Shown: piece after piece, positions 1-11,934 of the stretch | How positions within the stretch are numbered: position 1 is the first letter of the stretch | Layout of the letters: the number at the start of each line of letters is the position of its first letter | Source: Piliocolobus tephrosceles | Taxonomy: Eukaryota; Chordata; Mammalia; Primates; Cercopithecidae | NCBI RefSeq assembly: GCF_002776525.5 | Contig: NC_045434.1 | Location: 119,944,525-120,008,524 of the forward strand | Direction: 5' to 3' | Length of the DNA: 64,000 nt | Notes under the pieces: generated by a model | What the model was told of the DNA's origin: nothing | The model's database searches: none | What the model saw: only the letters and a program-made list of their open reading frames with translations | Position numbers and translations under genes: made by a program

Positions 1-74
1 GTCTTCTTTTCATTGATTAAATCAATGTCAGAATTCTAAAGTCTGTTATATTATGCCTGAAATACTAAGTTCCG

Positions 75-260
75 TTCCAGGTACAGCATTTTAAGAGAGA
101 TACTGATAAATTGATGCATATCCAGAGAACTAAGATCAAATGGTGACAGAGAATTTAGACTCAAGGTATTTGTGGAATCCTTAAATAAATGGATCTGTCT
201 GACCTGGAGAAGACAGAGTTCCTCTTAAATATTTAAGAAATGTCCTTGTGTACACAGGAT
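75..260 (+). mobile_element. Degenerate LINE fragment, L3/CR1-like
   Basis: The order of short blocks (gatactgataaattgatgcat, atccagagaact, gacctggagaag) follows what I recall of the 3' part of the ancient mammalian L3/CR1 LINE. It is very diverged, with no reading frame. It could be chance similarity. Confidence 0.45.
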
Positions 261-300
261 TGAACTTCTTCTGGGAGGCTTCCAAAAATTAAAACACAAT

Positions 301-1013
301 TAGTGTTAATAATCATAAGCTACTGTTTCCCAAATGACCCAAAGTCCCTTAGACTTTTATGATCATCTTTTTCTTCACTATCCAAACAAAATAACCTTCC
401 TTCCTTCCCCATATCTCCACAACCCCTTAGAGGTAGGAGAAAGTTGCTGACATTCTACAACCCATTTTCTCGACTCTCACCAGTTCGTTCTGCTCCAGGC
501 TTTTTGTCATGCATTTTTAGTATAACTGGTTGCCTCACCCTCTTCCTATAACTGTCCTAGATTTTCCACCCCAAATCACCTCTTTTTTTATTCACAAAGC
601 ACCATTCTGCAATGTTACTTTGTAACAGACTTTAGCTAAAAACTTTGGTTTATAGAGCAGACTTATAGCACAAAACCGAAAGATATAACCAAACATCAAA
701 AAATTCATATTCTTGGAGTCAATCTGTCCATCATCATGTTTTTGAACACTGTTTTCTTGCCTCTGTCCTCAGTTCCACAATCCCAATTTCTAGCCTTTGG
801 ACTACCACCAAATCAAATCCAACTTTCTACTTCTTTGTCTAACTTTATTTATTTTATTCATTTCCTCCTCATTTCATATAATATCCTGGATCCACTTTTT
901 ATAACTTTTCAAAATTTATATTCCTAAAGAAAGCCTTCTCTTCAGGGTTCCATATTTATTCAAAGAACCATCTAAAGACTTCACAAATCTACAATCAAAT
1001 TTTAAAAGGGGCT
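301..1013. other. Unassigned AT-rich sequence
   Basis: AT- and pyrimidine-rich sequence without a repeat family or gene that I recognise. The one ATG-started frame (736-927, 63 codons) is Leu/Phe/Ser-rich, as expected of translated pyrimidine tracts, and shows no domain. Confidence 0.5.
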
Positions 1014-1455
1014 TGGTATAGTTTGAATATGCATTTTTTTTTTTTTAACCAAAACTCATAATGATTTTTGGTTCCCAAAATGGTGATGTTGAGAGGTGGG
1101 GCCTAGTGGAAGGTGTTTGGATTATGGGAATGGATCCCTCATAAATGGCTTCATACCATTCTCATGATAGTGAGTTGTCACTCTGGTGAGACTGAATTAG
1201 TTCTCATGAGAATAGATTAATTTCTGTGAGAGTGGGCTGTAATAAAGCCAGGACCCATGGGTTTTGCCTCTTCACATGTGTCTACTTCCCCCCTGACCGC
1301 CACCATGTTTTGATGCATCATGAAAGCCCCTACCAAAAACCAAGGCCACATCCTTGAACTGCCCTGCAGAACCATGAGCTAAATAAACCTCTTCTCTTTA
1401 TAAATTACCCAGTTTCAGGTATTCTGTTATAGCAACACCAAACAGACTAAGACAG
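1014..1455 (+). mobile_element. MaLR LTR (MST/MLT1-like)
   Basis: It starts TGGTATAGTTTGAATATG, contains the MaLR block GGTGGGGCCTAGTGGAAGGT, has the polyadenylation region AAATAAACCTCTTCTC and ends near GACTAAGACAG. This start, signal and end order is that of non-autonomous ERVL-MaLR LTRs. No internal sequence is attached, so it is a solo LTR. The subfamily is uncertain. Confidence 0.85.
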
Positions 1456-1536
1456 GGCTCAAAGTCAAGGTCACTGTGTTCAACTTCCATCACTGCTTGG
1501 AAAACAAGAAAAGTATGCAATAGAAGATTAATTATC

Positions 1537-1870
1537 AGCCAGATGTGGTGGCTCATGCCTGTAATCCCAGCAGTTTAGGGAACTGAGGTGAGTGGATCAC
1601 CTGAGGTCAGGAGTTCAAGACCAGCCTGGCAGACATGGCAAAACCCCATCCCTACTAAAAACATAAACATTAGCCAGGTGTGGTGGCATTCACCTGTAAT
1701 CCCAGATACTCTACTTGGGAGACTGAGGCAGGAGAATTGCTTGAACCTGAGAGATGGAGGTTGCAGTGAACCGACATCATGCCACTGTACTCCAGCCTCC
1801 TGGGTGGCAGAGTGAGACTCCATCTCAAAAAAAAAAAAAAAGAAAAAGAAAAAGAAAAAAAGAAGAAGAT
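1537..1870 (+). mobile_element. Alu SINE (AluS-like), full length
   Basis: A dimeric 7SL-derived element with TGTAATCCCAGCAGTTTAGG, the middle A-rich linker, a second arm ending CTCCAGCCTCCTGGGTGGC, and an A tail carrying AAAAAG interruptions. AGAAGATT-like sequence on both sides may be the target duplication. Antisense frames of about 100 codons across it are Alu shadows. Confidence 0.95.
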
Positions 1871-3277
1871 TGTTTTTCCTCCTACCCACAGCAAATCCCA
1901 GGTGGATGCAGTGATAATTTTTTGTTATATAAGGAAGATCTCTCTAAAATTTGATGCTATCAGCACATATGGGCTGATTCTTGAGATCCTGAATTCCCCC
2001 ATGACTAGAGTTACTCTAGCACAGAAGCCAATTTACTATTTGGGGGAATGCTACAGAGTAGAAAGTCAAGTGAAAATCCCTTCAGCTGTAGAAGTGTATA
2101 GTTCCATTTGTTCCTATATCATTGTTAATAAAGCTGTATGAACATTTCCTTGTGAAATGAAAACTCCACATAACATAGAAGAGAAAAAAAGAAAAACAAA
2201 ACAAATTCAGTTCATGTGGCGTCTCCTGTTCAGCTAATATTTTAGTAATAAATAATACAAAAACAATGCATTTTCTCCATCTTTCCTCAGTCCAAAGAAA
2301 CTCTACTTTAATGAAAACTGCCTCATTTACTTCTTTATAATCCTTTGCTAATTCTTCAGTTTGGTTAATGACATTTCTCACAAAGAACAACTTAAATTTT
2401 TGATCCAGTCATCCAATCCAATTCAAATCTTTATAATCTTTTCCTCTCAGCTCTTTCTGACTCTAAATAATTTCGGTAATTCTCATATGAATCCTCATTA
2501 GTAAAAGATTCCTCTTTGGGGACACCAAAGTCCCTTTCCTAATCATGATGGTCCATTTAAGCAGGGCTAGTTTTAGTAGGGGGGTTTATTAAAAGAATTT
2601 TACACAATCTCAAACTCTGCCTGTCTATACTGAGCTGAAATTATTTGCCTGGGGCATAACTGACACAATCAATGCTCCTATCTCTATAATCAAAGTATAT
2701 TACTACACAACAAATTTAGCTACAGGAATTACTGACAATTCCAATAATGGTCCAAATTAGTCAAGTGTGACATTGCATGTCAATACATGTGCTTACATTG
2801 CCTCTCTTATGAATATAAAATGGTGAGTCTAGAATTAGCATATTGGCATTAGGAAATTTAAACCATTTGAGTCCCCATAAAACCCACCTCTCTATCAATA
2901 TGTAGATAATTGTTAAACACAAAGATTTTCATTATCGTCTTTTAATCACAATTGGTTTGAGGTAAAGTTCACATGTACTATGGTCTAATCTCCTAAATAT
3001 GGAGGCAGATTTTCTCTGAAGTCAAGGCTTGCCTATACTCATATCCCAACCCCAAATTCTATATCAACTTGACAGACTGAGATATATCCTTTTTCCCAGA
3101 TGCTCTCAGGGCAATTCCAATAAATGCCTAAGAATCCATAGGTATAGACTTAGGTACATGGCTTCTGACAATTAGTCATTTCACTAGAAGATGAAGTTCA
3201 AGATGCAGCAAATTGAGGCAGCATAAGTATTCACACCTGGTCACTGCATTCTCAGGCACTACCATTAGCAAAGTGAG
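1871..3277. other. Unassigned AT-rich sequence
   Basis: About 1.4 kb with no repeat I can name. The 2082-2390 minus frame (102 codons) has low-complexity Phe-rich composition and no recognisable domain. Since an ERVL-type LTR follows directly, some of this could be decayed ERVL internal sequence, but I see no motif to prove it. Confidence 0.45.
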
Positions 3278-3906
3278 TGTGATGGTTCATCTGGGGTATC
3301 AACTTGACTAGATTAAAGAATACCTAGATAGCTGGTAAAATATTAGTTATTCTCATTGCTTCAATAAGCACTAATCTCATCCCCCTTCTGCTGAAAGGGA
3401 ATCTCAGGTGGCTTGGCATTTTATTAGAATGACTGAGCTGCCCCAGATGTGTGTGTAAGGGTGTTTCCAGAGAAGATTGGCATTTGGGTGTGTGAACTGA
3501 GTGGAAAAGATGTGTTCTCAATGTGGGCAGGTATCATCCAACCAGCTTAGGGCCTGAATGGAACAAAAAGATAGAGGAAGGGCAAATTCTTGCTATTTTC
3601 TGGAGCTGGAGAACTCTTTCTTCCCCAGCTTTGAACATCAACTCTCTAGAATCTCTGGAGTTTGGACTCCAGGACTCACACCAGTAGCCCCACTGGGTTC
3701 TTGAGTCTTTGGATTCAGACAGACTGAAAAAGTATAGCATTGACTTCCTTGGTTCTACAGCCTTCAGACTTGGACTGAGCTACACTACTGGCCTCCCTGG
3801 TTCCCCAACTTGTAGACAGCCTATTGTAGGACTTCTCAGCTTTCACAGTAGCTTGAATCAATTCTCCAACCCTTCTTCTTTCTCTCAGTCTCTGTCTCTC
3901 TCTTTC

Positions 3907-3952
<46 letters not shown>

Positions 3953-4000
3953 ATATACCTTCTATCAGTTCTGGCCCTCTGGAGAACCCTGAATAAACAA
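3278..4000 (+). mobile_element. ERVL LTR (MLT2-like)
   Basis: It begins TGTGATGGTTCATCTGGGG and runs through TCAACTTGACTAGATTAAAG, AGATAGCTGGTAAAATATTA and GAATGGAACAAAAAGATAGA to the 3' block TCTGGAGAACCCTGAATAAA. This matches the MLT2 class of HERV-L LTRs as I recall it. A GT microsatellite has expanded near the 3' end. A second copy in the same orientation lies at 60380-60980. Confidence 0.85.
3909..3950. repeat. (GT)n microsatellite
   Basis: Twenty-one uninterrupted GT units inside the 3' part of the MLT2-like LTR, next to a CT-rich stretch. The length and purity suggest a variable locus. On either strand it creates false Cys-Val or Thr-His repeat peptides. Confidence 0.98.
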
Positions 4001-4224
4001 TGAACTATCCTGCAGGTCAATGGTAAAATGCCTTAGTGCTTGTGCCCATTATAGCCCTAAAATTTTATAACTTAGTCCACAACCTCTTATTGGTCCTCTC
4101 AAATTTATATTAGTATTCTACTTGCTGATGCTTCAAATTTCACACATTCCCATCATTAAGCCTCTGCTATAACACCCAACCCATTTTTTTTATAATTGTC
4201 ATTAATATTAGGTACATTTATACA

Positions 4225-4430
4225 TATTGTCACTTACTTACATTATCCTACTTATTTCTCATAACAATTCTACCATGTTGTGATTGTTAGCTCTTTTAGA
4301 AAATAAGGAAACTAAGGCTAAGGATGTTTAAGTGCCTTGCCCAAGGTGACAGAACTTATCAGTGACAAAGACAGAATTCTAACCAGGTCTGTAAAATCCT
4401 GACTATTCTGCTATTCCCAGTATATCTCAA
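4225..4430 (-). mobile_element. MIR SINE
   Basis: The plus strand shows the MIR core in reverse: CTCATAACAATTCTACCATG, AAATAAGGAAACTAAGGC, then TGCCTTGCCCAAGGTGACAG and AGACAGAATTCTAACCAGG. The tRNA-related head lies at the right end, so the element is on the minus strand. It is ancient and diverged. Confidence 0.8.
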
Positions 4431-4929
4431 GGTCTTCTGTTTTCAAGCATTATAACATAATCTTATTATCCATAAGTATATGCCCACCTGCATTGAAAAG
4501 GCTTGGAGACATACCCTTGGGGCCAATTGCTATTTTCTCTGTGGCACCTGTCACCCATTCCTATTTCTTTATATACCTAGAACATGACTGGAGTACCAAA
4601 AATAAAAGCCCCAAAACATGCCCTCAGTTAGGTAGAAATTTTAGTCCTATCATAAATCATCATTCCAGGCTATTTGAGAAGCACAGGGGAAGAAAACCCT
4701 AGTTGCTAAATTTCTGTCTCCATCACAGACTCACAAGCACTTCAGTAATCTTTAATCTGAGAAGTCACTATTTTTGGAATTGAAAATAGTTACTTTCTTT
4801 TTGTTATTTTTTAGTTCTATTAAGCTTTATAAATTTCAGACTATATGTCCACTACTGAAGAGTAATTTTTACAGAATATACTCAATATTGACAGATTTTT
4901 GTGAGAAAGATATTTTATACAGTACAGAA
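4431..4929. other. Unassigned sequence
   Basis: About 500 bases, AT-rich, with no recognised element. A 69-codon frame at 4493-4702 shows no domain and no splice context that would argue for an exon. Confidence 0.45.
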
Positions 4930-5440
4930 AGAAGCACAATCTTTCTTTAAAAGTTTAGCTAGATATACATTCAGAACTTTTAAACCTTCAAAATATTTGT
5001 AGCATTTGAACCCATAATGCCACTTCTGGATACCCCTAATAAGGAAATAACTGGAAATGCAAACAAAAACATATTGTTGCAGTGGTATTTTGAATAGTCA
5101 CAAAAAGAGAAGAAAAAAGGACATGGTTACCATATTCATTCAACTAGATATTATGCAAGCATCAAATATTATGCTTATAATAAATTTTTAAAGATATTTT
5201 AAATTTCGAAAGTAGAGGGTAAAACTTTACAGTGTAGCAGTTTGGTGCTTTTTTAATGGAAAGAAATATCAAAGTTTTAAGTGGTAGGGCTGAAAAACTA
5301 ATGCGAAAATAGAAATAAAATAAATTTTACCTTCTAAAAATTTATAGAGATGGCAAAAAATGTGATTATATAGTGAATAGAAAATATGTGGAAAATTCCT
5401 TATGAACAATGTATGTACTAAGAATGTCTTTGGATGGTGA
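4930..5440 (+). mobile_element. Old L1 (L1M-type) 3' fragment
   Basis: Blocks such as CCATAATGCCACTTCTGG, CTAATAAGGAAATAACTGG and TAGATATTATGCAAGCATC correspond in order to the conserved 3' part of old mammalian L1s (nonpolar start, aataa block, tyr-cys-ala block). Heavily decayed and without a clear tail. Family level only. Confidence 0.5.
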
Positions 5441-5854
5441 AAGGCTTTTAAGTCTTATTGACCTAACTTAGGACTCAGGGCAAATGGGACATTATAAAAT
5501 GTCACTTACAGTTTTCTCCCAAGTCAACCAGGATTTATTGTAATCAGGTTTTACTGCATTCCATTAACAAAAATATATAGCTAAGTATGTGTTCTCTGTT
5601 AATTAATACTCTTTGCATTTGGCCTAATAGTTTTTAATGCACCTGAAGCATGCACTAGTGGCCCTAAAATACATGCCCTATTGATCATCACCATTAAGCT
5701 GGCAATTATTATCCTATCATTAGCCAAATTATTAGGCCTCTGGAATTTAGCTGTTGAACCATCTGAATCCAGGAAAAAGAAAGTGTCCTTAAAGCTATCA
5801 GTCTGGAATCCTCACTTCCCCCCAAAAAGAAACAAACCTGGAATGATATTTGTA
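5441..5854. other. Unassigned sequence
   Basis: About 400 bases, AT-rich. I see no gene, RNA or repeat that I can support here. Confidence 0.45.
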
Positions 5855-6255
5855 TCAGTTACCGGTTACTGAAATAAAGCTGTTAATAAACTGCCCCCCA
5901 AAGCAGCCTTTATTTAGTTTACAAGTATGTGCATGAGCAATTTAGGCTAAGTGGGCCTTCTGAGCTCAGCTAGGCTCTTACATATCTGAGGTCAGCTGTC
6001 TGTCAGTGAGAACACCTGACTCTGCTCCACGTGTCTCTCATGTTCCTCCAACAGGCAAGCCCTGACATGTTTCTATGGAAAAGGCTGAGGTTCAAAAGCA
6101 GAAGCAGCATTGTACAAGCACGTTTACAAGCCTCTGCATAAATCACATCTGCAAATTATATGGCCAAACTCAGAATATGGGGAAAGGGAAAGCGATTCTG
6201 CTTCTTTGGTGAGAACTATAAAGTCACAAGGCAAAAGTCACAGATTAAGGAAGGG
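5855..6255 (+). mobile_element. Ancient interspersed repeat, LTR-like, family not resolved
   Basis: TATCAGTTACCGGTTACTG followed by a CCCCCCAAAGCAG block and TCAGCTGTCTGTCAGTG resembles a common mammalian repeat beginning with 'tatctattgctg-taacaaa-accacccc'. The later block AAAGTCACAAGGCAAAAGTC also fits its second half. I recognise the repeat but cannot name it safely. Confidence 0.45.
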
Positions 6256-7839
6256 GTGAATAATTGGGGCCCTAAATGTAATTTGTCTACTACAAAAGTG
6301 CATCCACTTCTCTAATCTCTTTTTCAACAAGCTGCCTATATCATTGCTATGGCAGCTGACAATTACTCCAAGGTCAAAAGTGTCTTTCAAAAAACTAAAG
6401 GTAGCAATAAAATTGACCAAGATAATTTAAAAACAAAAGCAAAACCCTTACTACTTTTATCACCTTCGGCACTATTATACACTCCCCTAATTTACAACTA
6501 TTAATAGGCAGAGTGGGTTTGTAATGCTGGAAGTTAACACTCACAACACACACTTCAGTGACGTATTTAATACACACCATTCCCCATGAGTATCTTTTCT
6601 GCTTAACCTGACTGCCAATTTCACACTTTGCATTCATATTAAATACATAAGGAAAATATATCAACTTATAAATTGTTTATTATTTTCATGACCATGGCAG
6701 AAGAATCAAGGCCATTTTAACAAAATTTGTTAATTTTTTTTCAAAAATGGTGAGATTTTTCTTTTCCTTATGCCAAATTACTCTTAGACTTTTTATTTTC
6801 CCCAAGCAACTAAGCCTACATATTGACTCACCACCTACCTTCACTTCTTAACTTGACCATGTGCAAGAAATTCTTGTGTGCTGCACAACACAGCAATTTC
6901 AGGATATATAACCCTCTTCAACGAGGTAGTCCAGAATTCCAGGAGGGTGAGAGCAGAAGCTGCAAAATTTCTTGAAGCCTAGACTCAGAAGTAACAGAGC
7001 ATCATTTCCAATGCATGCTTTGTTCCAGGCAAAACACAAGACCACCCCAGATTCAAGGGTAAAGAAACAAACTCATCTCTTGACTAGTAGCAGGGCAAAA
7101 TGCAGAGATGGAAAAGGTTATTGGGACTATTTTTGCAAAGAAAACGTTATTGGGGCTATTTTTGCAAAGAACCTTTCACAAATGGTGATGATCATAACCA
7201 TTTCACAGTGTTGGCATAAGAATCTGAGAAAATGTAATGAAAACATTTTGTAAACTGTGTTCAATTAGAAGTACATTCATTTCTAAAAGAAAAAATAGAT
7301 AAGAGTTTGAATCTGCATGTAGATGGTTTAAATGTGACTCTAAAGCATACGCCCTACTATCCTCACCATTCTTCTTACCCAGAATTTCCTCCTAAGGTAT
7401 GTGGGGTAAGTTGGTCAGTTGGCTTAAATATATCCAATTACGTGTAGGTTTTTTCATGATTTTGGCCTTGTATTCATCTATAGATTCTTACTTGAAAGTA
7501 AGAAACAAAACACCTACATCTACATTATAGAGATTCAGAAGGTTCTTTACTAAAATTATTGCTATATATCTATTTCATTCTATATATTCTATATCTATTT
7601 CAGTTTGCCTCCACAGTTTCTCTCCTCAGTTCATCATTTACCTTTATTTTAATGAGATAACTATCATTTTCAGCTTCTTCATGAAACCTATGAAATATAT
7701 AAAGTTCTCCCCAGATTTGAGATCTGATTCTCTAACAACTCCACTGCTCTAAGTTCTTCGATCACCCAGAAAAAAGGAGCATTCGAGCCCCTGAAGAATC
7801 AGCTACCACAAACTGTGGAGAAATCTCATACTTGCTTTA
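6256..7839. other. Unassigned AT-rich sequence with a 29-bp duplication
   Basis: About 1.6 kb without a nameable repeat apart from the short duplication listed separately. Frames at 6395-6664 (minus, 89 codons) and 6972-7253 (plus, 93 codons) have no recognisable domain or gene context. Confidence 0.45.
7117..7174. repeat. 29-bp direct tandem duplication
   Basis: GTTATTGGGACTATTTTTGC... at 7117 recurs at 7146 as GTTATTGGGGCTATTTTTGC. Both copies continue into AAAG, with only a few differences over the 29-bp unit. It lies outside any repeat I recognise. Confidence 0.95.
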
Positions 7840-8270
7840 TTCAGGATTAAATAGTAGACCCCAGAGATATGTCTACGTTGTCTTCACCCTTGGAACCTAT
7901 GTTGACCTTATTTGGAAAAGGCTATTTGTAGATGAAGGTAAGTCAAAGATCTTGAGTTGAGATTACTTTGAATCTAGGGTGAGTTCTAAATCCAATGACA
8001 GGTGTCCTTATAAGGAGAGGAGATGACACAGAGAAACACGGGAAGACAGAGGAAGAGATGGAATCCATGCTGCCACCAATCAAAGAATGCCTGCAGTCTC
8101 CAGAAGCATGAAGGACAAGGAAGGATTCTCCCCTAGAGTCTTCAGAGGGACCATGTCCTATGGACACTTTGATTTTGGACTTCTGGCCTCCAGAACTATG
8201 GGAGAATACATTTCTATCATTTCAAGTCACCCAATTTGTGGTTATTGTGGTGACCTTAGAAACTAATGCA
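7840..8270 (+). mobile_element. MLT1-type MaLR LTR
   Basis: It contains GACCTTATTTGGAAAAGGCT, GACAGGTGTCCTTATAAGGA, GGACTTCTGGCCTCCAGAAC and the end block GAAACTAATGCA, in the MLT1 LTR order. The region just before the 3' end has the decayed polyadenylation segment. Solo LTR. Confidence 0.88.
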
Positions 8271-9457
8271 CTTTATGTGAATATTGCCAAAGTCTATATA
8301 AGCAGAGACCAACAGAATGGTGCCTAGATTTGCACTCTCTGTCCTCAGTTGAGAAAATAGAGTCTATATCCTATCTAAATGCCCCAGTTGTATGACTCAG
8401 AGTCACTTAATAAATCATGCCATCCCTTAAGGCAGTAGATATACTGATAGGGAGTCTCCCCCCTGCACACAAAAAATCTGTCAGTATACCATTAACCCTT
8501 CATGGGTTCCAGTTTCTGAACTGCTAGCCCACAGTGTTTGTAATGAACTGGATTCTTTATTTCCCTTCCTATATATTATCACAAAGGGAGAGTTGAGAGT
8601 TCCAAGGCTTAAAAATGTAAGCAGGTAAGGATTTTTGTATCTTTATGGATGTACTAGTGTATATGTGCATGTATGTGTGAAGTTATGCACAACTAGAACT
8701 ATCCAGGCATTCTGCACAACTTCACACAAAGCACCATCATCTCACATGGTTTTACTTCTTTCAGCATTGATTTTCTCACATATTTAAATATAAAAGAAAT
8801 AATCAATTTCACTTGGTATGCATATTGAATTACTCCTCACATTTTTTCTCCCAAATGTGGGACTACAAAGTAATTGGAAACATCTGTTATCCTTGACTAT
8901 TTTCACAGTTTGTGTGATACCTGGAAATTTATTATAACTAAGAGCACAGTAACTTTAGTTTTTTCAAGCAATGATCCCAAGAATACAACAACAGCATCTG
9001 TGACTGTCACTAATCAGGGAGTCACTCAGCTGAAATATGACAAAATTACATGTGGTTGATGCATCAAAAATTATAACTGAACATAAAACACTAATTGTTT
9101 TCATTATAGGTCTCCAGGCCATCGCCAACTGGATTGCTGCAGAAATAATGGAAATCTTAGGTGGTCCAAAGAAAAATTAAAATTAAAAAAGCAGGAACTA
9201 GTCCCCACCTATCTAAATGGTCTATAGTCAGGGCCTCCAAAACACCAGCCAAGTCTTTATGAAAGCATGCCGTTCTGCAGCAGAAAACACCAAAATATTA
9301 ACTACTGAACTCTGATGTATTAAAGTGATTTCATCATTATTGTCATGTAAATCTTTTGTCTGTGTGGGTGGCGAAAAAAATGATGTAGTTTTTATGACAT
9401 CAGAAAATTTCATTTTTTGTTTTTAGAGTATTCATCCAGTGTGTCAACTACACACAT
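8271..9457. other. Unassigned sequence with a possible exon-like stretch
   Basis: About 1.2 kb without a recognised repeat. A branch-point-like CTAAT (9091) and a fair acceptor TGTTTTCATTATAG ending at 9109 are followed by an open stretch to TAA at 9178-9180, in which the peptide NWIAAEIMEILGGPKKN can be read. With no donor or upstream exon visible, this is only a candidate. Confidence 0.35.
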
Positions 9458-9471
9458 CTATACACATTTCT

Positions 9472-9777
9472 TTTTTCTTTTTTTTTTTTTTGAGAAGGAG
9501 TCTCCCTCTGTTGCCCAGGCTGGAGTGCAGTGGCGCAATCTTGGTGCACTGCAAGCTCCACCTCCCAGGTTCACACCATTCTCCTGCCTCAGTCTCCTGA
9601 GTAGCTGGGACTACAGGCTTCCGCCATCACGCCCAGCCAATTTTTTTGTATTTTTTTAATAGAGATGGGGTTTCACCGTGTTAGCCAGGATGGTCTCGAT
9701 CTCCTGACCTCATGATCCATCCACCTTGGCTTCCCAAAGTGCTGGGATTACAGGTGTGAGCCACCATGCCTGGCCAA
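9472..9777 (-). mobile_element. AluY-like SINE with clear target-site duplication
   Basis: A full antisense Alu from its T-rich tail to CATGCCTGGCC. It carries AluY-type GCAAGCTCCACCTCCCAGG and CTCGATCTCCTGACC. Flanks CTATACACATTTCT at 9458-9471 and 9778-9791 are identical, a textbook 14-bp duplication from L1-driven insertion. Confidence 0.97.
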
Positions 9778-9791
9778 CTATACACATTTCT

Positions 9792-10530
9792 AATAAGGCC
9801 AAAGTGCTTTTTGCCATTTGTACCCACAGCACAGTTGAGGTAGTGATTCAACTACCTCACTAGTGATGAAGAATGAATTAGATAAGGTAAATAAATTGGC
9901 AAGACTAGCAAAAGTCCTACTAAAGTTGCCTCAGGTTTTTAAGTAGCTTCAACACTATGGATTTATTCTTATAGAATTTGTAGGACAGGAAAACTCTTTT
10001 TCCTCTACCAATCTTATGATCATTGGATTGGGCACCTGTATTAAAAGACAAAGTAACAAAAGAAAAGCGTACAAATTTATATACTATGTTTTACACAACA
10101 TGGGAGCCTTCACAAGAAAATGAAGACACACAGAAATAGTTAAACCTGTGTATTTTTATGTCAGCTTTGATGAAGAGGTGACAGTCAAGGAGAAATGTGA
10201 TGGAGTAAGAATGTATAATATAATGGTAATAAACTATGAGGAAGTTAGGAAGGCCTGTTTGTTCAAATCTTTCTCTGGGGCCCTTTGTCTTCAGAGATTC
10301 AACACCCAACCATTCCTTTGCATATAGGAAGGGAACATGTCATATGAGAGTCTTATTACCTGCTTCAGGGAGGAAGGGCAGGAGAAAGGCAGAGAGACTT
10401 TCCTGCTTCTGTGGTCTTCTCACCTTCCTTCTGCTTAAAATATCCAATATGCCCAGGGGCCATATTCTGTGGTAGCATGTCCTGAACCCCATCATGTCCA
10501 ATCTTTTTTGTAGATCAGAATATAGTGTTA
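9792..10530. other. Unassigned sequence
   Basis: About 740 bases of AT-rich sequence. Frames at 10091-10309 and 10236-10475 overlap on opposite strands and show no domain. Confidence 0.45.
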
Positions 10531-10545
10531 AAATCTCAGCTGTCC

Positions 10546-10762
10546 TCAGCCTGGGCAACATTGAGACCCTGTCTCTACAAAAAAAAAAAAAAAAAAAAAA
10601 AAATTTAGTCAAGCATGGTGGCATGTGCCTATAGTCCCAGCTACTCAAGAGGCTGAGGTGGGAGGATCGCTTGGGCCTGAGAGGTAGAGGCTGCAATGAA
10701 TAAGCCATGATCATGCCACTGTACTCCAGCCTGGGGACAGCAAGACCTTGTCTCAAAAAAAG
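10546..10762 (+). mobile_element. 5'-truncated Alu (AluJ-like)
   Basis: It starts inside the left arm at TCAGCCTGGGCAACATTGAG, passes a 25-A linker and ends with a short A tail. AAATCTCAGCTGTCC at 10531-10545 and AAATCTCAGTTGTCC at 10763-10777 form a 15-bp duplication with one mismatch, so the truncation dates from insertion. The 149-codon antisense frame across it is an Alu shadow. Confidence 0.94.
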
Positions 10763-10777
10763 AAATCTCAGTTGTCC

Positions 10778-11367
10778 CTTGAACTTCATCTATTTTTTTC
10801 CTCATACTATGTAATTAAGCACTTCTACATGAATTTCTTTAGACTAGTGTGGAAGCTCCAAGAGGGGACAAGGCATTGTCACTATCTTCAAATTAAAGTC
10901 TATTGGATATTATATACAAGGAAATATGTATTTACAATACAGTGTTAAAAGCACTATGGGAAAAATATATAAAGCAAGTGGGAGCACAGAGGGAAAAGCT
11001 TTCCATAGGAAGTTCATTTCAGAAGTATTTGCAGAATTATTCCCGGTTTAAGTACAAAGATCTGAGAGCAAGAGACAATCTGGTGTGCTAGAAAAAAATG
11101 TATTTTGTTCTGTGTGAACTGCAGTGGAGTGAAGACTAGTGTCGATTTTTTTTAAGTGTCTAATAAGCAAGACAATAAAGATATAACAAGAACGAAATGA
11201 TAAATATAAAGACGGCAATAAGGCAATAAAATAATTTGTTGGCTGTAACCCTAATGCAAAGAAAAGAGTTGAAATCAGTTTAAGGAATAATTTCACCTAT
11301 CAAAATCGGGGAATGAAATGAATGAAAAGTAGAAAGGCCAAAAAAGCAAAATATATAATACACATAT

Positions 11368-11370
<3 letters not shown>
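10778..11370. other. Unassigned sequence
   Basis: About 590 AT-rich bases between an Alu and a CA repeat. I see no gene or element here. Confidence 0.45.

Positions 11371-11414
<44 letters not shown>
11371..11414. repeat. (AC)n microsatellite
   Basis: Twenty-two uninterrupted AC units. Probably polymorphic. Confidence 0.98.
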
Positions 11415-11416
<2 letters not shown>

Positions 11417-11934
11417 CTTAAACATTTCCTTGAAAGTAGGGCAGTGGATAAGCAGGGGGTAAGGGGAAGGTGTCAGCATATTTACCTGTGGCTTGGGCAG
11501 AATTGTTATAAGTTTCTACACTAAGCGAAAGATGGGCATGTGGTTTGGCAACCTCAGAAATATTAGGAGTAAGTTTTTAAATTATAAATGTTTGTAGTCT
11601 TTTTTCCAAAACTGATCCAGGGAAAAAATGCATTCTATGCTGTCATTCAAAATTTCCTTCTGGTAATAAAACCATACTTTTTATAAAATACATAAGCAAA
11701 TTTTTGAAAAAATTTAAAGGGATTAAGGCTTGTTATCCAAGTTCACTTTCACCATGTTGACTATCAATTGTCAGTCAAAGGTTCTTAACTAAACATTCTT
11801 TTTAAAAATCTAATCTACCCAAGTATGGTTCTTCAAAAGAGAGATCACAACTCTCTTAAAAATATAAATAACATCAAATATTTTATTTAACATTAATTAA
11901 TGAGGAAATCAGTAAGGTATCAAAATTGGTTCAA
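11415..11934. other. Unassigned sequence
   Basis: About 520 AT-rich bases up to the target site of the long L1. No supported feature. Confidence 0.45.

Noticed and set aside
3715..4020. 101-codon minus-strand frame with Thr-His repeats
   Set aside because: The repeat peptide is the GT microsatellite read on the other strand.
10340..10789. 149-codon minus-strand frame
   Set aside because: Its central part is the antisense translation of the Alu at 10546-10762 and its poly-A linker (a run of Phe). It is a repeat shadow.
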